Part shown: one piece after another, positions 1 to 6,915 of the stretch
How the letters are laid out: each line of letters opens with the position of its first letter
Position numbering within the stretch: the first letter of the stretch is position 1
NCBI GenBank assembly: GCA_019459455.1
Contig: JAIBEX010000020.1
Coordinates: forward strand, 124,001 to 188,000
Source: Weeksellaceae bacterium
GTDB lineage: Bacteria > Bacteroidota > Bacteroidia > Flavobacteriales > Weeksellaceae
Reading direction: 5' to 3'
Length of the DNA stretch: 64,000 bases
Notes under the pieces: model-generated
The model's input: only the letters and a program-made list of their open reading frames with translations
The model's database searches: none
Told to the model about the DNA's origin: nothing
Position numbers and translations under genes: made by a program

Positions 1-764
1 ATTAGATACTCTTTACCGACTGCTGCAAGTAATTGATCCCTTACCGCGTCTGCATTTTCACTGTTCTTCAGTTTTATCAGGATTTGGTAGGCGGCCGTGT
101 CGGGAAGATCCAGCAGTTGCTGTGCCAGTGCGATCGGCGCAATGATGTAGCTGTTGAGTTGGTCGTTTCCGGAGAAGACGCCGGTAACGTAAATATCTTT
201 TTTGTTGAAGATGTCCTCTTCTTTATTGATGAGTCCCTTACCTGCGCGGGGCATAAATATGGTGGCGAAATCTGCCTGGCTTCCCACGGGAATGGACAGC
301 CGGTTGCCCAACTGGTTTTCCATCACCACTTCATTGGGATATTTAAAATCGGGGTAGGTCCCGTAAAAGATATTCTTGTTTACCGGATTAACCGAAATAT
401 AAGCAGAATCCACTCCGCGCAGAAAGGCAATGTCGCCTTTGCCGGCGTAATCAATGTATACTTTCTCTTCAATCGCTTTGGAAAATCCGGCAATTTCTCC
501 ATTTTTTGAAAGGCCCTGCTGCAGTTTTCCGATATCTTTCAGCACTTTTCCCTCCCTGCTTTTTATGGTAAGGTCTGCGTGAAGGTTTGAGATGAGGTCG
601 CGGTTAAGGTCTTCAAGGCCGGAAAACACGGAGATGATGATGAACATGGCTGCCACAGCCACCATCATGGCGATTGCCGCCAGCCAGGTGATAAAGGTAA
701 CCGCCGTACTGCCTTTCTTTGCAATAAGGTACCTTTTGGCTATGTAAAAAGCAGTATCAGCCAC
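1..764 (-). CDS. ABC transporter permease, LolC/LolE (FtsX) type, 5' part only
   Basis: This is the N-terminal 254 residues of a gene that continues beyond the left edge of the window. The start chosen is GTG at 764, eight bases after the rbfA stop. The first ATG in frame falls inside the first membrane segment and would destroy it. The protein opens with FYIAKRYL, a long hydrophobic segment (about residues 18-43) and then a soluble, mostly extracytoplasmic domain. This is the layout of lipoprotein-releasing-type MacB/FtsX permeases, which couple ATP hydrolysis to moving lipoproteins or other envelope substrates out of the inner membrane. The C-terminal FtsX membrane domain lies outside the window, so the family call rests on the N-terminus. 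It is probably co-transcribed with rbfA. Confidence 0.75.
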   Translation of the reverse strand, partial: MADTAFYIAKRYLIAKKGSTAVTFITWLAAIAMMVAVAAMFIIISVFSGLEDLNRDLISNLHADLTIKSREGKVLKDIGKLQQGLSKNGEIAGFSKAIEEKVYIDYAGKGDIAFLRGVDSAYISVNPVNKNIFYGTYPDFKYPNEVVMENQLGNRLSIPVGSQADFATIFMPRAGKGLINKEEDIFNKKDIYVTGVFSGNDQLNSYIIAPIALAQQLLDLPDTAAYQILIKLKNSENADAVRDQLLAAVGKEYL

Positions 765-772
765 AGATTTTC

Positions 773-1135
773 TTACAGTGTTGGATTGTCGCCTTCGCCG
801 CGGAGTTCCTTTTCTATTTTCTCAACATCGTCCAGCGTGGTGTCCAGATAGAAGTTCAGTTCCGGGATCACGCGGACCTGCTTGCCCATTTTCTGACCGA
901 TGAAATTCCTGTACTGGGATTTGTTCGTATCGATTTCCTTCATGATGGGGGTGCGGTATTCTTGGGGGAAAATGCTTAAATAAATCTTGGCGATGCTCAG
1001 ATCCGGGGTTACCTTAACATCCGAAACACTAACCAGAAAAGTCTGTTTGCTTTCTGAAGACTGCTTGCGGAACAGTTCCGCAAAATCCTCCTGAATGATC
1101 TGGGCTACTTTTCTCTGTCTGTTACTTTCGTTCAT
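773..1135 (-). CDS. rbfA: Ribosome-binding factor A
   Basis: This 120-residue protein has the size and pattern of RbfA, a small KH-fold protein that binds the 30S subunit and helps mature the 5' end of 16S rRNA. The N-terminus (residues 1-20) matches the family's basic opening helix with its RQRKVAQ stretch. The middle holds the typical V-(S/T)-x-V-x-V-(S/T)-x-D-L strand (residues 38-48), followed by PELNFYLD and a C-terminal helix with paired Asp/Glu residues. A Bacteroidota-like -7 element (TAAATTTG on the minus strand, 1147-1140) ends only four bases before the ATG, so the transcript may have almost no leader. The LolC/E-like permease follows after 8 bases. Confidence 0.93.
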   Translation of the reverse strand: MNESNRQRKVAQIIQEDFAELFRKQSSESKQTFLVSVSDVKVTPDLSIAKIYLSIFPQEYRTPIMKEIDTNKSQYRNFIGQKMGKQVRVIPELNFYLDTTLDDVEKIEKELRGEGDNPTL

Positions 1136-1233
1136 GGCGCAAATTTACTATTTTTGTTTCAATTATTGGGGAGTGTCCTTTTTCTTCCGTGCGAAGCGGC
1201 CGGGGCTTAAAAAGGCCGGTCTCCGTGCAGTCG

Positions 1234-1280
1234 CTTTTTTTTCGGCGGCGGTGGCTATGCTGCAGCCGCCGAAAAAAAAG
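1234..1280. repeat. Perfect 16-bp inverted repeat in the rbfA/mce divergent spacer
   Basis: Positions 1234-1249 (C, eight T, then CGGCGGC) are the exact reverse complement of 1265-1280, with a 15-base loop. The GC-rich stem flanked by eight A/T pairs has the form of a bidirectional terminator, but it lies between two genes that diverge, where no terminator is expected. It may be one copy of a dispersed intergenic repeat. Confidence 0.8.
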
Positions 1281-1335
1281 AGCTCCAACAATGCACTCCG
1301 CCCTCACGCAGGCGAGTCATCAAAACAAAGCAAGC

Positions 1336-1740
1336 ATGAAAATAGAACATTTGGGTATCGCCGTAAAATCTCTGGAAACAAGTGACCGTTTATTTGCCCG
1401 CCTCCTGGGTAAAGATTGCTATAAGCAGGAATCCGTGGAAAGGGAAGGGGTTACAACCTCATTCTACGACATTGGCGAAAGTAAGATCGAACTGCTTGAG
1501 GCCACAAATCCGGAAAGTCCGATCGCGAAATTCCTGGACAAGAAAGGAGAGGGCATTCACCATATCGCATTTGGAGTGGAAGATATCAATGCAGAGATTG
1601 AACGTTTAAAAAAAGAAGGGTTCATCTTTATTTCAGAGGAACCCAAAGACGGCGCCGACAATAAACTCGTGGTTTTTCTTCATCCGAAGTCTACAAACGG
1701 AGTTCTGGTGGAATTATGTCAGGAAAAACCCGAAAAATAA
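1336..1740 (+). CDS. mce: Methylmalonyl-CoA epimerase
   Basis: The 134-residue protein is a member of the VOC/glyoxalase superfamily and matches methylmalonyl-CoA epimerase. That enzyme interconverts the (R) and (S) forms of methylmalonyl-CoA in the propionate/succinyl-CoA route. Two beta-alpha-beta-beta-beta halves are visible, with likely metal ligands H5 (EHLGIAV), E52 (IELLE), H76 (GIHHIAF) and E126 (VLVELC). The ATG at 1336 was chosen because the family begins with M-x-x-x-H-(I/L)-G-(I/V)-A-V. The reading frame stays open upstream to 1189 but runs through the GC-rich inverted repeat and is not family-like. It stands alone, diverging from rbfA. Confidence 0.92.
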   Translation: MKIEHLGIAVKSLETSDRLFARLLGKDCYKQESVEREGVTTSFYDIGESKIELLEATNPESPIAKFLDKKGEGIHHIAFGVEDINAEIERLKKEGFIFISEEPKDGADNKLVVFLHPKSTNGVLVELCQEKPEK

Positions 1741-1741
1741 T

Positions 1742-1772
1742 TTTGAAAACCGCCAAAAAAATGTTATTTTTG
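1742..1772 (+). promoter_or_regulatory. Bacteroidota-type promoter for the CAT tRNA
   Basis: TTTG at 1742-1745 and TATTTTTG at 1765-1772 are separated by 19 bases. This matches the -33 TTTG / -7 TAnnTTTG arrangement known for Bacteroidota sigma-A promoters. The tRNA gene starts 40 bases downstream. Confidence 0.75.
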
Positions 1773-1811
1773 CACACCCAACTGAAATTCTTATTTTTAC
1801 CATAAAAATTT

Positions 1812-1885
1812 GGCCTTGTAACTCAGCTGGTTAGAGTAGCTGACTCATAATCAGCAAGTCCTTGGTTCGAGCCCAAGCTGGGCCA
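1812..1885 (+). tRNA. tRNA with CAT anticodon (tRNA-Ile2 or elongator tRNA-Met)
   Basis: A cloverleaf can be drawn by eye. The acceptor pairs GGCCTTG with CTGGGCC (one G-U and one U-U), there is a D arm, the anticodon stem GCTGA/TCAGC encloses loop CTCATAA, and the T arm CTTGG/CCAAG has loop TTCGAGC. The discriminator is A and CCA is not encoded. CAT can be elongator Met or the Ile2 tRNA whose C34 is converted to lysidine by TilS. The GGCC...GGCC acceptor ends and the D arm look more like Ile2, but this is not settled. Confidence 0.9.
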
Positions 1886-1896
1886 CTCTAAAAATC

Positions 1897-1930
1897 AACC
1901 ACTTACAGAAATGTAGGTGGTTGTTTTATT
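1897..1930 (+). terminator. Terminator of the CAT tRNA
   Basis: An 11-bp stem (AACCACTTACA with TGTAGGTGGTT, one G-U pair) with a 4-base loop begins 12 bases after the tRNA and is followed by a T-rich run. Confidence 0.85.
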
Positions 1931-2204
1931 TTTGACTGAAACATTCGTGAACATTTATGCAGAAATTCTACGCTACTCCGGAAAAATTGGGAAGTAAGTT
2001 GATTTTTAGTATGGGAATCTGGCTAGGTATTGATAAAACTCTCCGAGCGCTGCTAAAGGTTTTGTAATTTGTCGCTGGTACTGTTTTTGCAAATAATCAT
2101 TTTTTAACGGCCTTCGTAATAATTATGTTCGAAGGTCCCATAGGAAGCCTTTTACATCACAACTAAGATTTGCTGAATTATGTGTTTTACCATCAGAACA
2201 ATGT
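1931..2204. other. Intergenic stretch without a convincing gene
   Basis: The only open frame of note runs 1957-2067 on the plus strand (36 residues, no recognisable features) and is not called. A 6-bp inverted repeat (CCTTCG at 2111-2116, CGAAGG at 2130-2135) encloses an AT-rich core and could be an operator or weak hairpin ahead of the ATP-grasp gene. Confidence 0.5.
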
Positions 2205-3263
2205 ATGCCATTAAATAATACCCTCTACAAACTAAGCCACTGGGAAACATGGGATTGGAGGATAAAATATATTCCGATCGTCCCCGTATGGGCATGGAAC
2301 TGTATTCGCGCCGGCTCATTCTGGTTTTTCACCCCCTCCAATCCAAAGTTGGCGTTTGGCGGGTTTGAGGGAGTAACCAAAATGTCCATCTACGAACACC
2401 TTCCCCCGGGCACCTATCCTAAAAGCATCCGTATTCAGGCAAAACTTCCTTTTTCTGAGGTGGAAGAAATAATCTCCACCTCGTACAGTTACCCCTTTGT
2501 TGTTAAGCCTGATGTAGGCAGAATGGGTTTCATGTTCAGGATCATTAAAGAACCCAGTGAACTTAAATCCTACCATGAAATAATGCCTGTTAATTATATT
2601 GTTCAGGATTTGGTGACTTACCCAATGGAAGTAAGTGTTTTTTATTACCGCTACCCCAATGCTGAAAACGGCACCATAACAGGATTCATACGTAAGGAAT
2701 TTTTAGAAGTTAAGGGTGACGGAAAATCCACTTTGGATGAACTAATGACTGCTTATCCACGAATCCGCTTCCGGTTGGAGGAAATGAGGACAAAGCATTT
2801 CGAAAACCTTCAGCTGGTCCTGAAAAAAGGCGAAGTATTTTATTTGAGTTACGCCCTGAACCTCAGTCGCGGGTGTAAATTGGTAAGTCTGGAAGATGAG
2901 AAGGATGAGCGTCTTGTCAAGGTGTTTGACGAAATCAGTTCGTATTCCGACACGCTTTTTTATGGCCGGTATGATATAAAATGTGCTTCCATCGAAGAGT
3001 TGAAGCAGGGAAAAAACTTTTCCATTGTAGAATATAACGGCTGTGGTGCTGAACCCCATCATGTTTACGGTAACGGCAATACCCTTGTTAAGGCGTGTAG
3101 GATCCTTGCCCGCCACTGGAATATCCTTTATGAAATTTCCAGGCACAATAAAGCAAAAGGAGTGAATTACGATGATTTTAAAAAAGGTTGGACTACCATG
3201 AGGAACTGCCGAAAGCATTTTGACCTGTTACAAAAGATCGATGCGGCATTTCCGGCGTCTTAA
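2205..3263 (+). CDS. ATP-grasp domain protein, substrate unknown
   Basis: This 352-residue protein carries an ATP-grasp-like core. Residues about 95-125 hold the first ATP-binding lysine segment (YPFVVKPDVGRMGFMF), followed by an IVQDLV linker strand. Later there is an acidic, metal-binding-like stretch, FSIVEYNGCGAEP, where E and N would coordinate Mg. ATP-grasp enzymes join a carboxylate, activated as acyl phosphate, to an amine or thiol. The substrate cannot be read from the sequence. The next gene, in the same direction, starts 75 bases downstream, so it may share a transcript with the YqcI/YcgG and DUF1989 genes. Homologues in Bacteroidota are often labelled D-Ala-D-Ala ligase-like; there is no evidence here for that specific activity. 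Confidence 0.75.
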   Translation: MPLNNTLYKLSHWETWDWRIKYIPIVPVWAWNCIRAGSFWFFTPSNPKLAFGGFEGVTKMSIYEHLPPGTYPKSIRIQAKLPFSEVEEIISTSYSYPFVVKPDVGRMGFMFRIIKEPSELKSYHEIMPVNYIVQDLVTYPMEVSVFYYRYPNAENGTITGFIRKEFLEVKGDGKSTLDELMTAYPRIRFRLEEMRTKHFENLQLVLKKGEVFYLSYALNLSRGCKLVSLEDEKDERLVKVFDEISSYSDTLFYGRYDIKCASIEELKQGKNFSIVEYNGCGAEPHHVYGNGNTLVKACRILARHWNILYEISRHNKAKGVNYDDFKKGWTTMRNCRKHFDLLQKIDAAFPAS

Positions 3264-3338
3264 ATTGAAGATACTGTAAAAAAAGCAATATTAGAGTTGA
3301 AGAAAATGGTACAGGATGAGTGCTGAAAACAATAAGAA

Positions 3339-4010
3339 ATGACAGATCAAAAACCAACATCAGATATTATAGAGCAATATCTGGGACACATCACCAACGG
3401 CAGCTTTCCCTGCATTGCTGCAAAAGCGGCTGTGGCAAAGCAGCAGCTTCAATGTCTGGTTGTTGATCATATGGCCTGTCCTAAAGACGACGCTACAATA
3501 TTACAGTTCCTTTATGACTTTGTAGATCAATACCGGAGTTCCGCAACGCTTTATCATAGTGCGGCGGTAATTTTTAAGGGGCCTGAAACCTCCACTGAAG
3601 AAGATTTTGACCAGCTTCTCTGGACCCGGCTTCAGGCACTGTACAGACTGGATGCAAAGAACTTCAATTATGATCCGCGGGTTGCATCTGATCCAAAATC
3701 ACCGGATTTCAGCTTCAGCCTGAAAGAGGAGGCTTTTTTTGTTATCGGGTTGCATCCAAACAGCAGTCGGCCCGCGCGGCGTTTTAAATATCCGGTCATG
3801 ACCTTTAATCCTCATGCTCAGTTTGAGCAACTCCGGGATATGAAGAAATTCGAGAATATGCAGCGCGTGGTCCGGAAACGCGACCTTGAACAGTCAGGTT
3901 CAGTAAATCCGATGCTGAAAGATTATGGGGAAGTCTCGGAAGTCTATCAGTACAGCGGCCGCCATTATGATAACCAATGGGAGTGCCCCTTAAAAATAAA
4001 TAGAACATGA
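3339..4010 (+). CDS. YqcI/YcgG family protein, possible haem-dependent guanidine N-hydroxylase relative
   Basis: The 223-residue protein fits the YqcI/YcgG family. It has an FPCIAAKAA segment (23-31), the GLHPNSSRPARRF block (137-149), FNPHAQF (156-162) and a C-terminal GRHYDNQWECP (207-217). From memory, some relatives (GntA of guanitoxin biosynthesis, AglA) were reported as haem-dependent N-hydroxylases of guanidino groups such as that of arginine; this was not checked here. H139 or H159 are candidate haem ligands by position only. The stop overlaps the DUF1989 start by four bases, so the two proteins are probably translationally coupled and work in one process. No signal peptide is seen, so it should be cytoplasmic. 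Confidence 0.75.
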   Translation: MTDQKPTSDIIEQYLGHITNGSFPCIAAKAAVAKQQLQCLVVDHMACPKDDATILQFLYDFVDQYRSSATLYHSAAVIFKGPETSTEEDFDQLLWTRLQALYRLDAKNFNYDPRVASDPKSPDFSFSLKEEAFFVIGLHPNSSRPARRFKYPVMTFNPHAQFEQLRDMKKFENMQRVVRKRDLEQSGSVNPMLKDYGEVSEVYQYSGRHYDNQWECPLKINRT

Positions 4011-4600
4011 ACAGTCCTGAAATAATTCCCCCGCGCAGCGGAACCGCCTTTCTACTGAAAAAAGGACAGCGTCTTAAGGTGGTGGACCTGCAAGGCGAAC
4101 AGGTCTCCGATCTTGTTTGTTTTAACCTGCACGATAAGGGCGAATATCTCTCGTCCGGCCGAACAATCGATTATGCGGAAACCATTTTCCTTACCACGGG
4201 CCATCCCTTCTATTCCAACCGCAGCAAGGTGATGTTTGAAATCGTTGAAGATACCGTTGGGCGGCATGATTTTCTGCTGACACCATGCAGCGCAGACACG
4301 TTCAGAATCATTTACGGACACCAGGACCCGCACTGTGGCTGCTTCGGGAATCTTTGCAGTGCACTGCAGCCCTTTGGGATCTCTCCGGATCAAATCCCTG
4401 TCAGTTTTAATATATTCATGCATGTTACCGTGGACGGCGATACCGGAAAAGTTTCTGTTCTGCCTCCAAAAAGTGGGACTGGCGATTATATTATCCTGGA
4501 AGCCAAAATGGATTTAATCGTGGGCTTAACCGCCTGCTCGGCAGAGATGTCGAATAACTATTCCTTTAAACCGATCGGCTTTGAAGTTTATGATTCGTAA
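4007..4600 (+). CDS. DUF1989 (urea amidolyase-associated) family protein
   Basis: The 197-residue protein matches DUF1989/PF09347. Members sit beside urea or guanidine carboxylases, and the CgdA/CgdB pair deiminates carboxyguanidine. Visible features are the opening PPRSGTAF, GEQVSDLVCFN (30-40) and a metal-site-like cluster at 109-117 (HCGCFGNLC), plus C94 and C177, which could hold zinc. CgdA and CgdB act as a pair, whereas only one copy is present here and no urea or guanidine carboxylase is nearby. The substrate is therefore likely different. Its four-base overlap with the YqcI/YcgG gene is the strongest clue to its role. Confidence 0.82.
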   Translation: MNSPEIIPPRSGTAFLLKKGQRLKVVDLQGEQVSDLVCFNLHDKGEYLSSGRTIDYAETIFLTTGHPFYSNRSKVMFEIVEDTVGRHDFLLTPCSADTFRIIYGHQDPHCGCFGNLCSALQPFGISPDQIPVSFNIFMHVTVDGDTGKVSVLPPKSGTGDYIILEAKMDLIVGLTACSAEMSNNYSFKPIGFEVYDS

Positions 4601-4790
4601 AACGACCCAATAAAATTTCATTTAGGCCTATCTTTTTTTCATATCAGAAACGTAGCAGTTTCCTGCCATATTCCTGTTGTCCTTTATTTGTTCTTTTGCG
4701 TATATTTGAGCGTTAGCAGTCCTTGTTGAACGACACTAAACAGACCAACGGCAGAACTATAAATATGAGAAAACAGTAATTTGACTTAAA

Positions 4791-5168
4791 GTGATAACCA
4801 CAATGGATATTAATTTTGAAGCTGGAATTAACATTGCGATAAAAATTCCGAAAAGTAAGTACGACAAAACAGTTGATTTTTACAAAAATATTTTGAAATT
4901 AGAAGTCGAAGAGAAACCTATTGACAATCCTACCATTTCCAGAACTCACGAAGTAAAGTTCGGTAATAATGTTATTTGGTTAGACTGCGTTGACAACTAC
5001 ACACACTCAGAATGTTGGTTACAGCTTATAGTACCAAACGTAGGAGAAGCGACAAGCTATTTGCAGTCCAATGGTGTGGAAACCTGTGACGAACTTGAGG
5101 AACTTCCGAAAAATATGCATTGGATCCAAGACCCGGCAGGAACAGTATTCAATGTGCAAGAAAGATAA
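4791..5168 (+). CDS. VOC (glyoxalase-like) family protein
   Basis: This 125-residue protein has the VOC superfamily pattern. It opens with a beta strand (NIAIKIP), a helix with VDFYKNIL (residues about 29-36), a FGNNVIWLD strand, and a C-terminal HWIQDPAGTVFNVQ strand carrying the usual late Asp-Pro-x-Gly turn. VOC proteins include glyoxalases, antibiotic resistance proteins and dioxygenases, and the reaction cannot be assigned. The start may be the second Met (4803). The gene is clearly more AT-rich than its upstream neighbours and is bordered by inverted TTAGCAG / CTGCTAA heptamers (4713-4719 and 5200-5206), resembling the ends of a mobile gene cassette. Recent acquisition is plausible. Confidence 0.75.
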   Translation: MITTMDINFEAGINIAIKIPKSKYDKTVDFYKNILKLEVEEKPIDNPTISRTHEVKFGNNVIWLDCVDNYTHSECWLQLIVPNVGEATSYLQSNGVETCDELEELPKNMHWIQDPAGTVFNVQER

Positions 5169-5362
5169 ACAATTTGTTTTTTAGCCACAAGACAACGACC
5201 TGCTAAGATCGTTTGGTAATAGAGCGGCTTACGTGCCTCCATGAAACATTGGTGCAGCGCGCAGCATTAGAAGATCTATTGTACTGATCTGCTAAAATTC
5301 CGCCACATCGCAAAGTTGTGAAACTTTATATAAAATAACACCAAAGTGCATAAACTTAATCT

Positions 5363-5863
5363 ATGGAATATTACACTTATTGGACAGTTAATGACGCGCC
5401 AAGTAATTCAACTCAGCCCCATTCCATTTTTTTGTGGATTTTTATCATTTCATTAATTACTTTTTTACTAGTTTGGAAGTTTAAAATAGAAGATGATGAT
5501 AAAAAATTCTATTTGTATGCTTCCGGGCTGTTTGCATTATTAGCAGTTCCAGGATATATATATATGAAATTTGTTGGTGGAAACCCAAATGAAGAACGAC
5601 TGGATAAATATCTTTCAGATAAGAAAATTAAAAATATCACTGGGCAAATTTCTAATTTCCGTCAAGCACAATCGGGAAGACAGACTTATGAAGAATTTTA
5701 TGTTGACTCTATTAAATTTAACTATTTACATAATACCTTATATGAATTTGCGAACTTTGGAGGTGACCACAGTAAGGTTTTGCACGATGGATTGAATATA
5801 AGAATAAATTATATAGAAGGATACAAAGGTAATGAAATTCAAAAATTTGAAATTGCCAAATAG
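5363..5863 (+). CDS. Hypothetical two-helix membrane protein
   Basis: The 166-residue protein is not recognised. Two membrane segments are visible at about residues 22-40 (FLWIFIISLITFLLVW) and 50-69 (YLYASGLFALLAVPGYIYM), with a short charged loop between them. A soluble C-terminal domain of about 95 residues is rich in Tyr, Asn and Ile. The N-terminal 20 residues would face the periplasm if the positive-inside rule holds for the KFK segment after helix 1. It is AT-rich like the VOC gene upstream, supporting a shared origin as acquired DNA. It stands alone, with about 195 bases on each side without genes. Confidence 0.6.
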   Translation: MEYYTYWTVNDAPSNSTQPHSIFLWIFIISLITFLLVWKFKIEDDDKKFYLYASGLFALLAVPGYIYMKFVGGNPNEERLDKYLSDKKIKNITGQISNFRQAQSGRQTYEEFYVDSIKFNYLHNTLYEFANFGGDHSKVLHDGLNIRINYIEGYKGNEIQKFEIAK

Positions 5864-6066
5864 ATTTACTGCATATAATGTAATAAACCTTGAGTAACTC
5901 CGATTGTTCCAAGAGGGATGCTACCAATCCTTTTCTGTCACCGGAACATAGGTTTTTAATGTCTAATCCTGCATGGACACATTGCAAAAATATAATTTGC
6001 CGAAGACCATGATCCTGCTTTTTTAACAGGGGCTCCTGTTTAATTTATAGCCCGAAACCGATTTTT

Positions 6067-6768
6067 TTAAGTCACCCGCTTTTTTCCGGAGGCGGTTACC
6101 CATTCCGTATGCTTGCAGTTTGGACATTCGCCGGCCAAACCGGGTGACTTCTCTTCGGTGAAGGCACAGAATATACAGGAATAGTGACCGTCAATTGTAA
6201 TTTCTTTTAAAGGATCTTTCAGCGAATGAGGCATGGTGGACAAGCCGTACTTACTTTCTTCTGCGGGATAAAAAAAGACACTCAATTCTCCGGAGGTCTC
6301 CTCAATGGCAGTTTCCACCTGTCCCAGATGCGAAACTCCCCGAAGACGCAGCTCCGCAAAAAATTCATCGCTTCCGAGGTTTTCTTTTTTAAAGTTTTCA
6401 AGTACATAGACTCCGTCTTCAACAAGGCACGTGGGTTTGCCTTCAACCATATCCTCAAAACGTTTGGATTTTCCAATAAAATAGGTGAGTAGTGCATAAA
6501 GCGCTATAATGACCATGAAGACCAGCAGCGAGAAAACAATCCCTACTTCCTTGTAGAACATCGGATCCCCCGCTGCAGATCCTAGCCCGATTATGACCAC
6601 CAGTTCGAATACCGAAAGTTGTTTTACACCCCTTTTCCCTAGAAATTTCAGGCCGATGACGATGATAAGAAACATAATGATGGTCCTAATGGCGACTTCG
6701 GGCAGAAACGACCAGTCTTCAGTTCCCAACAGGATGCCGGACCAGTCAACCGCAATTGTATTCTTCAT
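6067..6768 (-). CDS. YetF/DUF421-type membrane protein with C-terminal zinc-ribbon-like cysteines
   Basis: The 233-residue protein has three membrane segments (about 27-43, 53-67 and 75-97) followed by the conserved DUF421 (YetF) soluble region, including LRLRGVSHLGQVE (140-152). YetF-type proteins are membrane proteins of poorly known function. The C-terminus (about 190-225) adds four cysteines in two pairs, C198/C201 (CIFC) and C215/C218 (CPNC), separated by 13 residues and resembling a zinc ribbon. This tail is not part of the usual YetF core as I know it. The gene stands alone. AT-rich degenerate CATTG repeats lie on its upstream side toward tex. Confidence 0.8.
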   Translation of the reverse strand: MKNTIAVDWSGILLGTEDWSFLPEVAIRTIIMFLIIVIGLKFLGKRGVKQLSVFELVVIIGLGSAAGDPMFYKEVGIVFSLLVFMVIIALYALLTYFIGKSKRFEDMVEGKPTCLVEDGVYVLENFKKENLGSDEFFAELRLRGVSHLGQVETAIEETSGELSVFFYPAEESKYGLSTMPHSLKDPLKEITIDGHYSCIFCAFTEEKSPGLAGECPNCKHTEWVTASGKKRVT

Positions 6769-6850
6769 AATCAGCTGTTTTTTCTAAAACCTGTAGCCAA
6801 AAGAATGCCTCTCCCGTTTTTGTTCCGTTGCTGCATTCTTAAATTAAGAC

Positions 6851-6906
6851 ATTGCCACATTTTACACTGGTAAATTGCTACGCCGCTACATTGGTACATT
6901 GTTAAA
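6851..6906. repeat. Degenerate (T)ACATTG repeat cluster, left of tex
   Basis: This spacer between two minus-strand genes contains several near-copies of ACATTG spaced by 4-10 bases, including CTACATTGGTACATTG near 6886-6902. A similar cluster in the opposite orientation lies on the other side of tex (about 9081-9131). Confidence 0.5.
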
Positions 6907-6915
6907 ATAGTTACC

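Noticed and set aside
33..509. Long plus-strand open frame at the left edge
   Set aside because: It is the antisense of the LolC/E-like permease, whose minus-strand frame gives a recognisable protein.
1189..1335. Upstream in-frame extension of the epimerase gene
   Set aside because: It translates the GC-rich hairpin repeat; the family start is at 1336.
1957..2067. 36-residue open frame after the CAT tRNA
   Set aside because: No signal, domain or conserved context; too short to support.
4601..4790. Possible full attC site before the VOC gene
   Set aside because: Only half-site similarity is visible; a full paired attC fold could not be drawn by eye, so it is kept as a finding and not as a feature.
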